A stretch of DNA of 64,000 bases from Methanomicrobium sp. W14 (GTDB lineage Archaea; Halobacteriota; Methanomicrobia; Methanomicrobiales; Methanomicrobiaceae). A program made the translations under genes and the position numbers. Location of the stretch: assembly GCF_017875315.1 (NCBI RefSeq), contig NZ_JAGGMM010000003.1:124001-188000 (forward strand). The letters run 5' to 3'. Positions 34,122 to 42,948 of the stretch are shown here, piece after piece. Every line of letters starts with the position of its first letter. Position 1 is the first letter of the stretch. The notes under the pieces are model-generated. The model had not been told where the DNA came from. It saw only the letters and a program-made list of their open reading frames with translations, and did not search any database.

Positions 34122-35123
34122 ATGAAGATTGCAGTATGTGAAGGCGACGGGATAGGACACGAGGTTATACCGGAGGCGGCAAAAGTCCTTGAGCTGTTCC
34201 TGCCTGACGCCGACTATTTTGACGTTTCACTGGGTTATGACAAATGGAAGGATACCGGGTGTTCATGCAGTGATGAGGATATCGGCCTTCTCAAATCATC
34301 GGACGCAATACTTTTCGGTGCAGTCACAACACCCCCTAACCAAAATTACAGAAGCGTTCTTTTAACGGTCAGGCATGAACTTGACCTCTACGCAAACCTC
34401 CGCCCGGTCATTGGAGATTCGTTTGACATAATGATTGTAAGGGAAAACACCGAAGGGCTCTATTCGGGAATCGAAGAGGCAGTCGCAGAGAGGGCAACAA
34501 CCCTGAGAGTTATCACGAGGAATGGGAGCGAAAGGATTGCAAAGGCGGCATGCACTATTTTCGCTGAAAGGGGAGACAAAAAACCCCTTGTCATAGGAAA
34601 CAAGGCCAATGTACTCAAATCCGACGTTCTATTCAGGGACACCTGCATAAACGTTGCAGAATCACTTTCAGTCCCGTACAGAACAGCGTATATCGATGCA
34701 TTGACGCTTGATGTTCTCATGCACCCTGAAAACTACGGCGTTATAGTCACGACGAATATGTTTGGGGATATTTTAAGTGATGCCTGCGGGTATCTTACGG
34801 GAGGTCTCGGCATGCTTCCCAGTGCAAACATCGGTGAGAAATACGCTTTGTTTGAGCCGGTCCACGGGAGCGCTCCTGATATTGCAGGAAAAGGGGTTGC
34901 AAACCCCGTTGCGACAATCAGGAGTGCTGCAATGATGCTTGAACATTTCGGGATGAAAAAAGAGGCTTTGATAACAGAAAAGTGCATAAAAAAAGTCATC
35001 ATTTCAGGGGTATGTACGCCTGACCTCGGCGGAAACGCAAATACCCGGCAGTTTGCAGACAAAATTTACGAATGTATAAAAGAAAAGATTTCATCCGACA
35101 GCATTAAACCATATAACCGCTGA
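34122..35123 (+). CDS. aksF: Isohomocitrate dehydrogenase-type enzyme (AksF-like)
   Basis: Beta-decarboxylating dehydrogenase of the isopropylmalate/isocitrate family, producing the 2-oxoacid one carbon longer. 333 residues. Readable motifs are EGDGIGHEVIPEAAKVL, LYANLRPV, VRENTEGLYSG, the lysine in IGNKANVLK, NMFGDILSD and EPVHGSAPDIAG. LeuB and AksF cannot be separated reliably by eye; operon position favours AksF. Last gene of the operon; a 56-bp gap with A/T-rich sequence follows. Confidence 0.85.
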   Translation: MKIAVCEGDGIGHEVIPEAAKVLELFLPDADYFDVSLGYDKWKDTGCSCSDEDIGLLKSSDAILFGAVTTPPNQNYRSVLLTVRHELDLYANLRPVIGDSFDIMIVRENTEGLYSGIEEAVAERATTLRVITRNGSERIAKAACTIFAERGDKKPLVIGNKANVLKSDVLFRDTCINVAESLSVPYRTAYIDALTLDVLMHPENYGVIVTTNMFGDILSDACGYLTGGLGMLPSANIGEKYALFEPVHGSAPDIAGKGVANPVATIRSAAMMLEHFGMKKEALITEKCIKKVIISGVCTPDLGGNANTRQFADKIYECIKEKISSDSIKPYNR

Positions 35124-35179
35124 AAAGACCGTTTAATGAAAAAATATAATGAAATAAACAATAAAGGTGAACCGAAAAG

Positions 35180-36580
35180 ATGACTGAAGGCGAAAAAAGG
35201 TACCTGGATGTCATAAATCCTGCAACAGGAGAGACTGTCGGAAGTGTCCCTGAATACACTACAGAAGATGTCAGCGGTGCTGTCGACAGGGCCGAGGGAG
35301 GATTTTTTGAGTGGTCCGAAAAAAGTGTACGTTTTAGAAGCGTTGTTTTGTTTCGGGCCGCAGAACTTGTAAGAGAAGAGCAGGGAAGACTTTCAGAGCT
35401 TCTTACATCCGAGCAGGGAAAAATTCTGCCTGAAGCAAAAAACGAAGTGCAGGGATTTGCAAATGTCCTCGAATACTACGCCTCCATATCGGGAACAGTT
35501 GCGGGAGACGCGTTTCCAAAGTCGGACTACGGCTACGCCTTTACAAAAAAAGAGCCTTTGGGGGTCTGCGGCGCGATAATCCCCTGGAATATGCCGGTCC
35601 TGATTATGGCCTGGAAAGTGGGTCCCGCTCTTGCCGCAGGAAACTCGCTTGTCCTGAAACCTTCCGGGAAAACACCCCTTACTGCAATCGAAATTTCTAA
35701 AATAATGAAGAAAGCCGGACTTCCTGAAGGTGTCCTTGAAATTGTCACCGGAAGAGGGGAGACAACAGGAAGAGCCGTTGCAGAAAACAGAAAGATTTCA
35801 GCCCTTTCGTTTACGGGCTCCGTCAGGACCGGAGATGAGATTGAAAAGAAGTCCTGCGGGACTAAAAAGAGGCTCACCCTTGAACTAGGGGGAAGCGACC
35901 CGATGGTCGTATGCAGCGACGCTGACATTGACATGGCCGTTTCAGGTGCTGCATCAGGGCGTTTTTACAACTGCGGCCAGACCTGTACAGCAGTTAAAAG
36001 ACTTTTTTTGTTCGAGGATATAGCGGATGAATTCATTGAGAAGCTAAAGACAAAAACAGCTGCCATACGTGTTGGAAACGGCCATTTAAAGGGAGTCAGA
36101 ATGGGGCCCATGAACAGCCAAAAAGGGCTTTCTGATATAGAAAGAATAATTGACGAATCTAAAAGAGGAGGAGATGAAATCCTTTCGGGCGGAAACAGAT
36201 TAACGGGAGCGGAGTTTGAATCAGGAAACTTCTTTGAGCCGACGATTATAAAAAATCCCTACGAAAAGAGCAACCTCTTAAACGAAGAGATATTCGGGCC
36301 TGTACTCCCTGTTGTTGTAGTCGGCGGGATGGACGAAGCCGTTGAATATGCAAATAAAACAAAATTCGGGCTTGGTGCATCTGTATGGACAAAAAGCCTG
36401 AAAAACGCGTATTCCTTCTCCGACAGTGTCGACGCCGGAATTGTCTGGGTAAACAAACACCTCAAAATCCCTCCCGAAGTCCCGTTCGGCGGCGAAAAGG
36501 CAAGCGGGACCGGAAGAGAGAACGGACTGTCCGCACTTGACAGGTACATGCGTGAAAAGACAGTAATTATTTCTCCGTAA
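35180..36580 (+). CDS. NAD(P)-dependent aldehyde dehydrogenase
   Basis: 466-residue soluble ALDH-superfamily enzyme oxidising an aldehyde to the acid. The catalytic cysteine is in FYNCGQTCTAVKR and the general-base glutamate in LTLELGGSDPM. IIPWNMPVLIMAWKVGPALA, LSFTGSVRTG and EEIFGPVLPV are family marks. Succinate-semialdehyde and lactaldehyde (CofA, F420 side chain) dehydrogenases are the closest functional options in a methanogen. It has its own spacer with TATA-like sequence (35147-35155) but follows the aks operon closely, so a link to 7-oxoheptanoate handling cannot be excluded. Confidence 0.9.
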   Translation: MTEGEKRYLDVINPATGETVGSVPEYTTEDVSGAVDRAEGGFFEWSEKSVRFRSVVLFRAAELVREEQGRLSELLTSEQGKILPEAKNEVQGFANVLEYYASISGTVAGDAFPKSDYGYAFTKKEPLGVCGAIIPWNMPVLIMAWKVGPALAAGNSLVLKPSGKTPLTAIEISKIMKKAGLPEGVLEIVTGRGETTGRAVAENRKISALSFTGSVRTGDEIEKKSCGTKKRLTLELGGSDPMVVCSDADIDMAVSGAASGRFYNCGQTCTAVKRLFLFEDIADEFIEKLKTKTAAIRVGNGHLKGVRMGPMNSQKGLSDIERIIDESKRGGDEILSGGNRLTGAEFESGNFFEPTIIKNPYEKSNLLNEEIFGPVLPVVVVGGMDEAVEYANKTKFGLGASVWTKSLKNAYSFSDSVDAGIVWVNKHLKIPPEVPFGGEKASGTGRENGLSALDRYMREKTVIISP

Positions 36581-36640
36581 TTTTCACAATTTATGCTGAC
36601 AAACATGATAATGGCTGAAAAGATATAAACAGGCGATAGT

Positions 36641-37354
36641 ATGAAACCAGACAGCGATATTTCAGAAGGCCTCTCGGACCTTCTTACAAAAAAAGACGTT
36701 GATATATTCGGTTACTGCGACCTCTCCAAGGTCTCACCTCTCCCCTTTCCCAACCTTAAAAACGGTATATCAATCGGAATATCCCTGAACCCGGAAATCG
36801 TGAAAAACCTTGAAAAGGGTCCTGACGACAGATACGTCGCCGAATATGCGTCAGTCAACAAAAGGCTTTACAGGTCATCGGAAATTATTGCAGAATTTTT
36901 AAAGGAAAACGGGTATGATGCCTCATTCATTCCGCCTACAAAACAGGTAGACGACCCTAAAGTCCTCTATGCGGAATTCCCGCACAAAACAGCGGCGACA
37001 GCATCAGGACTCGGATGGATTGGGAAATGTGCACTTCTCATAACAAAAAAGTTTGGTTCTGCTCTCAGGATTACGACCGTCTTCACGAATGCACCCCTTC
37101 CCTTCGCAGAACCGGTATCAAAGTCATACTGTGGCAGGTGCACGGAGTGCATGGACATCTGCCCGGCAGGCGCTGTATCGGGAAAAGAGTGGTCACCGGA
37201 ACTTTACAGGGACGAGTTCTGGAACGCCGGACTTTGTTTTGAATACAGCAGGAATAAAGGCGGTGCAGCAGGTTCGGAGCACCCCGTATGCGGCTTATGC
37301 ATAGCTGCATGCCCATGGACAAAAAAATATATTAAAAGAGAAGAAATTATCTGA
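36641..37354 (+). CDS. 4Fe-4S double-cluster protein, QueG-like reductase family
   Basis: 237-residue cytoplasmic protein related to epoxyqueuosine reductase. The C-terminal region has two ferredoxin-type motifs, CGRCTECMDICPAGAV and VCGLCIAACPWTKKY. The middle carries GLGWIGKCALLITKKFGSALRI, a QueG-type cobalamin/substrate-side stretch. It is shorter than QueG (~350) and lacks its C-terminal repeat domain, so the substrate is unknown. The spacer before it is 60 bp. Confidence 0.8.
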   Translation: MKPDSDISEGLSDLLTKKDVDIFGYCDLSKVSPLPFPNLKNGISIGISLNPEIVKNLEKGPDDRYVAEYASVNKRLYRSSEIIAEFLKENGYDASFIPPTKQVDDPKVLYAEFPHKTAATASGLGWIGKCALLITKKFGSALRITTVFTNAPLPFAEPVSKSYCGRCTECMDICPAGAVSGKEWSPELYRDEFWNAGLCFEYSRNKGGAAGSEHPVCGLCIAACPWTKKYIKREEII

Positions 37355-37371
37355 AATTTCGTCGGGGTAAA

Positions 37372-38220
37372 ATGATTTTTAAAGTAGGATGTCATGTATC
37401 GATAGCAGGATCTCTTGAAAAATCTGTGGAAAGGGCCGAAAACATAGGCTGCACGACATTCCAGATATTCACCGGAAACCCACGCGGGTGGAATGCAAAA
37501 GATATTTCCGAAAAAGATGTAGGTGATTTTACCGGAAAACTTGAAAACTCGCACATTTCACCAGTCGTCGCACATATGCCCTACCTTCCTAACCTTGCGA
37601 CCCCGAAGCCCGATCTCTACAAAAAATCATGCGATGTACTGATAAGAGAGATTGAAAGGTGCAGTCTTCTCAAAGTCCCGTACCTTGTAACGCACCTCGG
37701 GAGTCACCTTGGAAAAGGAAGGGATGAAGGTGTCCAGAGAACCGTGGAAGCCCTTTCAGGTGCGGTGGAATCCGTGAAAAGCGACGTCATGATTCTTCTT
37801 GAAAACACAGCAGGGACAAAAAACTCCATCGGCGGAACTTTAGAGGATATTGGTGAAATACTGGACACTGCCGGAAAAACAAAGAGGATTGGAACATGCT
37901 TTGACACATGCCATGCCTTTGCCGCAGGCTACGACCTGTCTACAGAAAAAGGCTTTAATGAAACCATTTCAGGATACGACACCTGTATAGGTCTTGACAG
38001 GCTCAAAGTTGTCCACTTAAACGACGCAAAAGGCGAGTGCAACAGCAGGCTGGACAGACACGAGCATATAGGGCTTGGAAAAATAGGCGACGAAGGCTTA
38101 AAAAGAGTAGTAAACCACCCGAAGTTAAGAGAACTTGCGTTTATCCTTGAAACACCCGTTGACAAAAAACGGGGGGACATTGAAAACGTATCACATGCAA
38201 GAGAACTCTTTGACGAATAA
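37372..38220 (+). CDS. nfo: Endonuclease IV (AP endonuclease)
   Basis: Base-excision repair enzyme cutting DNA at abasic sites. 282 residues, zinc TIM barrel. Metal ligands sit in VGCHVSIAGS, VVAHMPYLPNLATP, VTHLGSHLGKG, LLENTAGTKNSIGG, CFDTCHAFAAGYD, VVHLNDAKGECNSRLDRHEHIGLG and FILETP. The set is complete. Follows the QueG-like gene by 17 bp, probably one transcript. Confidence 0.97.
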   Translation: MIFKVGCHVSIAGSLEKSVERAENIGCTTFQIFTGNPRGWNAKDISEKDVGDFTGKLENSHISPVVAHMPYLPNLATPKPDLYKKSCDVLIREIERCSLLKVPYLVTHLGSHLGKGRDEGVQRTVEALSGAVESVKSDVMILLENTAGTKNSIGGTLEDIGEILDTAGKTKRIGTCFDTCHAFAAGYDLSTEKGFNETISGYDTCIGLDRLKVVHLNDAKGECNSRLDRHEHIGLGKIGDEGLKRVVNHPKLRELAFILETPVDKKRGDIENVSHARELFDE

Positions 38221-38843
38221 AGGACTTTTTAAGGGATTTGCAGTATGAGCATCTACATTATGCGTGTACTAACCGGTTACAGTGTTTTTTTGCACACCGG
38301 AGTAAATACATAAAAATCCACATTTTTAATAAATGAATGCATGCTATCACGGCACTTTTCATTTCGGAACTATTCAAAATAAGATCTAAACATTAAATAC
38401 GTGTTAAACGCTATAAAAAATAGAGGGAAAATCATCCAGGCTTTTGAGAGAGGGTAAGAAGGAGATTACCTGCAAATTCGTAATGGAGATTTGAATTTGC
38501 AGATCTGCAGATGCATCGTGGAACACATCCCTGACAGCTCTTCTCTTAAACTAAAGTCCTGAATCACTTTTTCCCTTCTTTTTTCATCTAACCTATCACA
38601 TGGTGGTCTATGTTAGATCACAGAGATTTCTGATAGACGGATTATTTTTAATGAAGTGAAGATCTTTAATGAAAAGCCTTCAGTTCGAGATGAAGCCTTT
38701 TCATATCTCTCGCACGACCCGGCAGAACAGACAAATGAGAGAAGAATTTATCAGAAAAAACTGCTGTCTTTCCTGAAAAATTCAGCTCTCACCGGCTGAT
38801 ACCGGGCGCAATGATTGGTGTGTAACCGTTTTAATATGAGCCC
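38221..38843 (+). other. Intergenic region between nfo and glnK
   Basis: About 620 bp. It contains a perfect 10-bp inverted repeat, CTGCAAATTC (38470-38479) and GAATTTGCAG (38493-38502), with a 13-nt centre and a run of short palindromes directly after it. A coding-like gene remnant (38617-38799) is described separately. No promoter for a downstream plus-strand gene is needed, as glnK is on the other strand. Confidence 0.5.
38617..38799 (+). pseudogene. Possible gene remnant, ~60 codons without a proper start
   Basis: An open frame from just after a TAG (38614-38616) to a TGA at 38799 reads like real protein (NEKPSVRDEAFSYLSH, ERRIYQKKLLSFLKNSALTG) but has only a GTG at 38656 and no SD. It looks like the C-terminal tail of a lost gene. 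I cannot name the parent family. Confidence 0.3.
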
Positions 38844-39182
38844 TTACAGTACCTTATCGCCACGCTCCTTTGTCCTTACGCGGATAGCATCGGATACCGG
38901 GCTCATGAAAATTTTCCCGTCACCAATGTTGCCGGTATTCGCCGCATCGCAGATCAAATCCACGACTTTCTCAGCCAGATCGTCTGAAACGACGACTTCA
39001 ACCTTAATCTTCGGGATAAAATCGACTACATACTCAGCACCTCTCCAGTTCTGGGTTATACCTTTCTGCTGACCTCTTCCGCGAACCTCTGAAACGGTCA
39101 TTGAACCTGCACCAACCGAGTCCAGGGCTTCTTTTACACTGTCCACTTTCTGTGCACGTATTATCGCTTCAATTTTTATCAT
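38844..39182 (-). CDS. glnK: Nitrogen regulatory protein PII (GlnK)
   Basis: Trimeric PII protein that senses ATP/ADP and 2-oxoglutarate and plugs the ammonium channel encoded just upstream. 112 residues from ATG 39182, which has GGGTGA (inside the amtB end) as SD; GTG 39191 is a less likely start. The T-loop reads GQQKGITQNWRGAEYVVD, with the tyrosine equivalent to Tyr51 present. IGDGKIFMSPV is the ATP-binding C-loop signature. Confidence 0.96.
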   Translation of the reverse strand: MIKIEAIIRAQKVDSVKEALDSVGAGSMTVSEVRGRGQQKGITQNWRGAEYVVDFIPKIKVEVVVSDDLAEKVVDLICDAANTGNIGDGKIFMSPVSDAIRVRTKERGDKVL

Positions 39183-39183
39183 A

Positions 39184-40545
39184 TCACTCACCCTTTACAA
39201 CAGGCTCTGTCTGCATAAAGTCCGGATATCCACTCATTCCATGTTCACCGATATCAAGGCCTTCTATTTCCTCACGCTCGGATACACGCAGTCCGACGGT
39301 CTTCTTCAGTATATAGAACATTATTGTTCCCACACCGAATGCCCAGACGAATACAGTCACTGCACTTATGATCTGCGAAACCATAAATCCGGCGTTTCCG
39401 TATAAGAGACCGGATACGTCTCCGTAGGTTCCGTCTGCAAGGAGACCTAACGACAGGATACCCCATAAACCGCATACACCATGAACCGATATTGCTCCTA
39501 CAGGGTCGTCTATTTTAAGTTTCCACTCGATGAACCAGACGCTTCCTATTACAAGGGCACCTGCAATAAGACCGATTACAACTGCTGCAACAGGGTTAAC
39601 CCATGCACAGGGGGCAGTTATTGCAACAAGACCTGCAACGACACCGTTTCCTGTCATCGGAACATCAGGTTTTCCGTATTTAAGCCATGTAACTATCATT
39701 GCCATTATTCCGCCGGCAGCTGCGGCAAGCACAGTGTTTGCGGCGATTATTGAAATCCTGAGATCAGTTGCTGCAAGTGTGCTGCCCGGGTTGAAGCCGA
39801 ACCATCCAAACCAGAGGATAAAGACACCGAGTATTGCAAGGGTAATGCTGTGTCCCGGAATACCCACAGGTGTCCCGTCCTTTTTGAATTTGCCGATACG
39901 GGGACCGACAAGCCAGGCACCTGCAAGTGCAACGAAACCGCCTACTGCATGAACTACTCCTGAACCTGCAAAGTCAAGTGCACCGAGCTGGGAAAGCCAC
40001 CCTCCGCCCCACATCCAGTGCCCGTATATCGGGTAGATTATTGTCGTGACCAGAAGACTTGCAATACAGTATGTACTGAATTTTGTCCTTTCTGCCATTG
40101 CCCCGGATACAATTGTTGCAGCCGTTGCACAGAAGACCATCTGCCAGAACCACAGTTCTATAACCGAAACATCATAAGAGTCCCCGATAAGGAAGAACCC
40201 GTTGAGACCTACGAACATTCCGGTAATTCCGGTTGCTGTCCCCATCATAAGGGCAAAACCGATACCCCAGTACCCAAGAGCACCGATACAGAAGTCCACC
40301 ATGTTCTTCATCATGATGTTTGCTGAATTTTTAGCTCTTGTAAGACCGGCTTCAAGCAGTGCAAAACCTGCCTGCATAAGCATCACCAGAAATCCACAGA
40401 TAAGAACCCAGGTGAAGTTTATTGCTGTGTCCGGATCGGAACTGTATGTGTCTGCTCCTGACGGATCAGCACCCATTACAGGTGAGATCATCGCAAGAAT
40501 AAAGATCAAGAAAATGATCTGCATTACTCTGACTTTGTTTATCAT
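39184..40545 (-). CDS. amtB: Ammonium transporter AmtB
   Basis: Trimeric ammonia channel with about eleven membrane helices after a cleavable signal peptide (IFLIFILAMISPVMGA). Family stretches are AGFALLEAGLTRAKNSANIMMKN, GDSYDVSVIELWFWQM, GSGVVHAVGGFVALAGAWLVGP and VHGVCGLWG. 453 residues. The last bases form the SD for glnK one base downstream of the stop. A GGAGG SD precedes ATG 40545. Confidence 0.97.
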   Translation of the reverse strand: MINKVRVMQIIFLIFILAMISPVMGADPSGADTYSSDPDTAINFTWVLICGFLVMLMQAGFALLEAGLTRAKNSANIMMKNMVDFCIGALGYWGIGFALMMGTATGITGMFVGLNGFFLIGDSYDVSVIELWFWQMVFCATAATIVSGAMAERTKFSTYCIASLLVTTIIYPIYGHWMWGGGWLSQLGALDFAGSGVVHAVGGFVALAGAWLVGPRIGKFKKDGTPVGIPGHSITLAILGVFILWFGWFGFNPGSTLAATDLRISIIAANTVLAAAAGGIMAMIVTWLKYGKPDVPMTGNGVVAGLVAITAPCAWVNPVAAVVIGLIAGALVIGSVWFIEWKLKIDDPVGAISVHGVCGLWGILSLGLLADGTYGDVSGLLYGNAGFMVSQIISAVTVFVWAFGVGTIMFYILKKTVGLRVSEREEIEGLDIGEHGMSGYPDFMQTEPVVKGE

Positions 40546-40570
40546 CAGATTATAACCTCCTCAACAAGAA

Positions 40571-40584
40571 GGAAGTTTCTTTCT
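40571..40584 (-). promoter_or_regulatory. Imperfect NrpR-like site at the amtB promoter
   Basis: GGAA-N6-TTCT, one mismatch from the methanogen nitrogen repressor NrpR operator GGAA-N6-TTCC, lies 26-39 nt upstream of the amtB ATG. It is just downstream (minus strand) of a TATA-like TTTAATAT near 40590-40598, where NrpR sites are expected. Confidence 0.35.
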
Positions 40585-40724
40585 ATTGATATTAAATGTT
40601 TTCTTTTAGACAAATTGAGGAACAGCGCATAAATACGGCATTAACAGACTTTAAAATTTAAAATTTCCAGTATAAACACTCAAAACAGGAGTCGTGCACA
40701 AAAGTATCTGAACAGGAAGTGGCA

Positions 40725-40738
40725 GGAATATTATTTCC
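40725..40738 (-). promoter_or_regulatory. Perfect NrpR-type operator GGAA-N6-TTCC
   Basis: GGAA TATTAT TTCC, an exact palindromic match to the NrpR consensus known from Methanococcus and Methanosarcina nitrogen genes. On the minus strand it lies about 25 nt after a TATATTAAATG stretch (about 40763-40774), which would place it at a far transcription start of amtB. It is also about 100 bp upstream of the plus-strand lipoprotein gene. Linkage to amtB-glnK makes regulation of that operon the natural reading. Confidence 0.5.
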
Positions 40739-40839
40739 ACCTCTTTCACATGCGCTGTTAGTTATAACATTTAATATACGGGAAAATTACCCGTAACCAA
40801 TATCAGCCCTTACGCCAATTATCAGAACAGGTGGGACTA

Positions 40840-41625
40840 ATGAAAAAATATCAGAAAATAGTCCTGTTGCTCCTAATGATATTTGCAATAACTCTTGCTG
40901 CCGGATGCATGCAAAATTCAGGCAAAACATCAGGTGTGAACAACAACGGCGGAGGAAACATAAGCGCAGGAAACGGCATGAACAATGATACAAACCCTGG
41001 ACCCGGGGCAGGTGCCGGACCTTCATTCTCGCAGGGTTATTACAGAAACAACTTCTCTGAAAATCTTACAAACGAGATTTTATCACTCCCGGCAGGAGAA
41101 CTGACGGAAAACGAAAAATCATTGATATTGTACATCACTGAAGAAGAAAAGCTTGCACGTGACACTTACCTTATGTACTTCGATATCTGGGGAAGAAACG
41201 TGTTCCAGAACATCGCCGGATCAGAGCAGTCCCATATGGATGCAATGGAGATGCTGATAGACAGGTATGGTCTTACAGACCCTGTAAACGAGAGGAGAGG
41301 AGTTTTCACAAATGAAAACATCCAGAACATGTATGACAAATTCGTATCCTCAGGCTCCGAATCCGTGGAAAAGGCCCTGAACAACTCAATATACATAGAG
41401 GAAACTGACATAAGCGACCTTGAAGAGGCAATAGCAGGTACTGACAAACAGGACCTCAGGCTTGTATACAGAAACCTCCTGAACGGGTCGCAAAGGCATC
41501 TTGATTCTTTCAAAGAGAACCTGGAACTTTTAAGGCTAAAGTCCATGATGGGCCCGGGACCCGTTATACTCCCTCCGGATGAAATAGAAAATCTTACCGG
41601 GCCGCAAAACACAACACAGACATAA
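40840..41625 (+). CDS. DUF2202 ferritin-like lipoprotein
   Basis: 261 residues. The N-terminal lipoprotein signal has a lipobox ending at cysteine (ITLAAGCMQ) and is followed by a low-complexity Asn/Gly linker to about residue 70. The C-terminal four-helix ferritin-like domain (DUF2202) has spaced acidic/His motifs: TEEEKLARDTYL, GSEQSHMDAMEML, DISDLEEAI and NGSQRHLDSFKENLE. These could bind a di-metal site. Extracytoplasmic, anchored by lipid. Function of the family is not established. ATG 40840 is chosen over GTG 40831. Confidence 0.85.
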   Translation: MKKYQKIVLLLLMIFAITLAAGCMQNSGKTSGVNNNGGGNISAGNGMNNDTNPGPGAGAGPSFSQGYYRNNFSENLTNEILSLPAGELTENEKSLILYITEEEKLARDTYLMYFDIWGRNVFQNIAGSEQSHMDAMEMLIDRYGLTDPVNERRGVFTNENIQNMYDKFVSSGSESVEKALNNSIYIEETDISDLEEAIAGTDKQDLRLVYRNLLNGSQRHLDSFKENLELLRLKSMMGPGPVILPPDEIENLTGPQNTTQT

Positions 41626-41911
41626 AAATATACTTCTTTTTCACTGAAACGTCCCCGACAAACGGACAGGCAACTGCCAAATACATGGAAAAAACGGTTT
41701 TGTCAAAAGCAAAATAGCATAAGCTAATGGAGAGAGAACATATAATTATAAATATCGGTACGAGACAAGCCGCTTTATTCTCCTTACATTGCCCGGATTC
41801 CTGAAGGATTTTACCGGGTACAATGCAAAAAATCGCAGAAATACCTATTTTCATCGCGAAATTGAGGAAAGACAAAAAACCAGAACTGGCATCAGGCAAA
41901 AGTGGATAGTT

Positions 41912-42916
41912 ATGATTAAAGGCGAACTTAAAGGTGACGGGGTAGTCCTCGGGGAAGACGGACTTTCACTCTATGAACAGGGCGGATACGGAAGACCCGG
42001 TGGGGATAAACTTGCTCTCTCTGCTGAAGAAGCTCTATATCTTGCTGCAAGGGGCAGAATCTGTGTCGGCTGCTACAGTTTTGAACAGCTTCTCGGACAA
42101 TTTATGGAAAAGTCCTATTTTCTGCGAAAGTTTCTGGTCTACCGCGATATCCGCGAAAGAGGATTTGTAATACAGGCAGGGCCGCAGGACTTCAGGGTTT
42201 TTAAGAGAGGACAGAAACCGGGAACAGGTTCGTCATATTACCTGATGCGTGTACTCTCCGAGCGTGATCTCATAGAATTCTCAAAAGTTGCAGAAGAGGT
42301 AAAAAGTGCTCACAACATGCGCAAACAGTTTCTCCTTGCTGTAGTAGATGACGAAGAAGAGATAACATACTACGAGGTAAAGATAAGCAGCCCTATGGAA
42401 GGCACTGCAAAGCCCATATGCAGTCACATAACAGGAAATGCATACGAAAACGCGGTTATAATCCCTGCAAATCCGGAAGACTCGGAATTCGAGGAGACAA
42501 TGCTTGGGACAAAATTTGACCAGGAAAGAATTATGCTGTCATCGGTTGAGGCCCTGTACCTCCTGAAAAAGGGTATTCTGGAGCTGAACGGAGGAATGAC
42601 ATACGATGAATATTACAGGCGCGCCGAGGAAAACGATCACGAACTCAGCCAGAAGACCATCACGTACACAAACCTCCGCGACCTTAAGAACATCCCGAGG
42701 ACGGCATATAAATTCGGCCACCATTTCAGGGTTTATTCCGGAAAAAAGCAGCACTCGGAACTTTTGGTACACTCACTTCCAGAGAATGAGTCAATGCCCA
42801 TGAGCGTTATATCACGCTCAGTAAGACTTGCTCACAGTGTTCGCAAGAAGATGCTTTTTGCCTGTGTAAAAAAAGACAATATAGAGTACATCGAATTCGC
42901 AAGAATCAAACTATAA
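41912..42916 (+). CDS. endA: tRNA-splicing endonuclease (fused two-repeat type)
   Basis: Cuts introns from archaeal pre-tRNA at bulge-helix-bulge sites. 334 residues made of two homologous repeats. The C-terminal repeat holds the catalytic triad region (HFRVYSG, HSELLVHSLPE, RKKMLFACV), while the N-terminal repeat (RERGFVIQAGPQDFRVFKRG) is degenerate and structural. This is the homodimeric epsilon/alpha2 arrangement of Euryarchaeota. ATG 41912 is used; an upstream frame from 41789 adds a non-homologous stretch. Confidence 0.95.
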   Translation: MIKGELKGDGVVLGEDGLSLYEQGGYGRPGGDKLALSAEEALYLAARGRICVGCYSFEQLLGQFMEKSYFLRKFLVYRDIRERGFVIQAGPQDFRVFKRGQKPGTGSSYYLMRVLSERDLIEFSKVAEEVKSAHNMRKQFLLAVVDDEEEITYYEVKISSPMEGTAKPICSHITGNAYENAVIIPANPEDSEFEETMLGTKFDQERIMLSSVEALYLLKKGILELNGGMTYDEYYRRAEENDHELSQKTITYTNLRDLKNIPRTAYKFGHHFRVYSGKKQHSELLVHSLPENESMPMSVISRSVRLAHSVRKKMLFACVKKDNIEYIEFARIKL

Positions 42917-42948
42917 ATATATTTACAGAACCAGCAGTTGGAAAAAAC

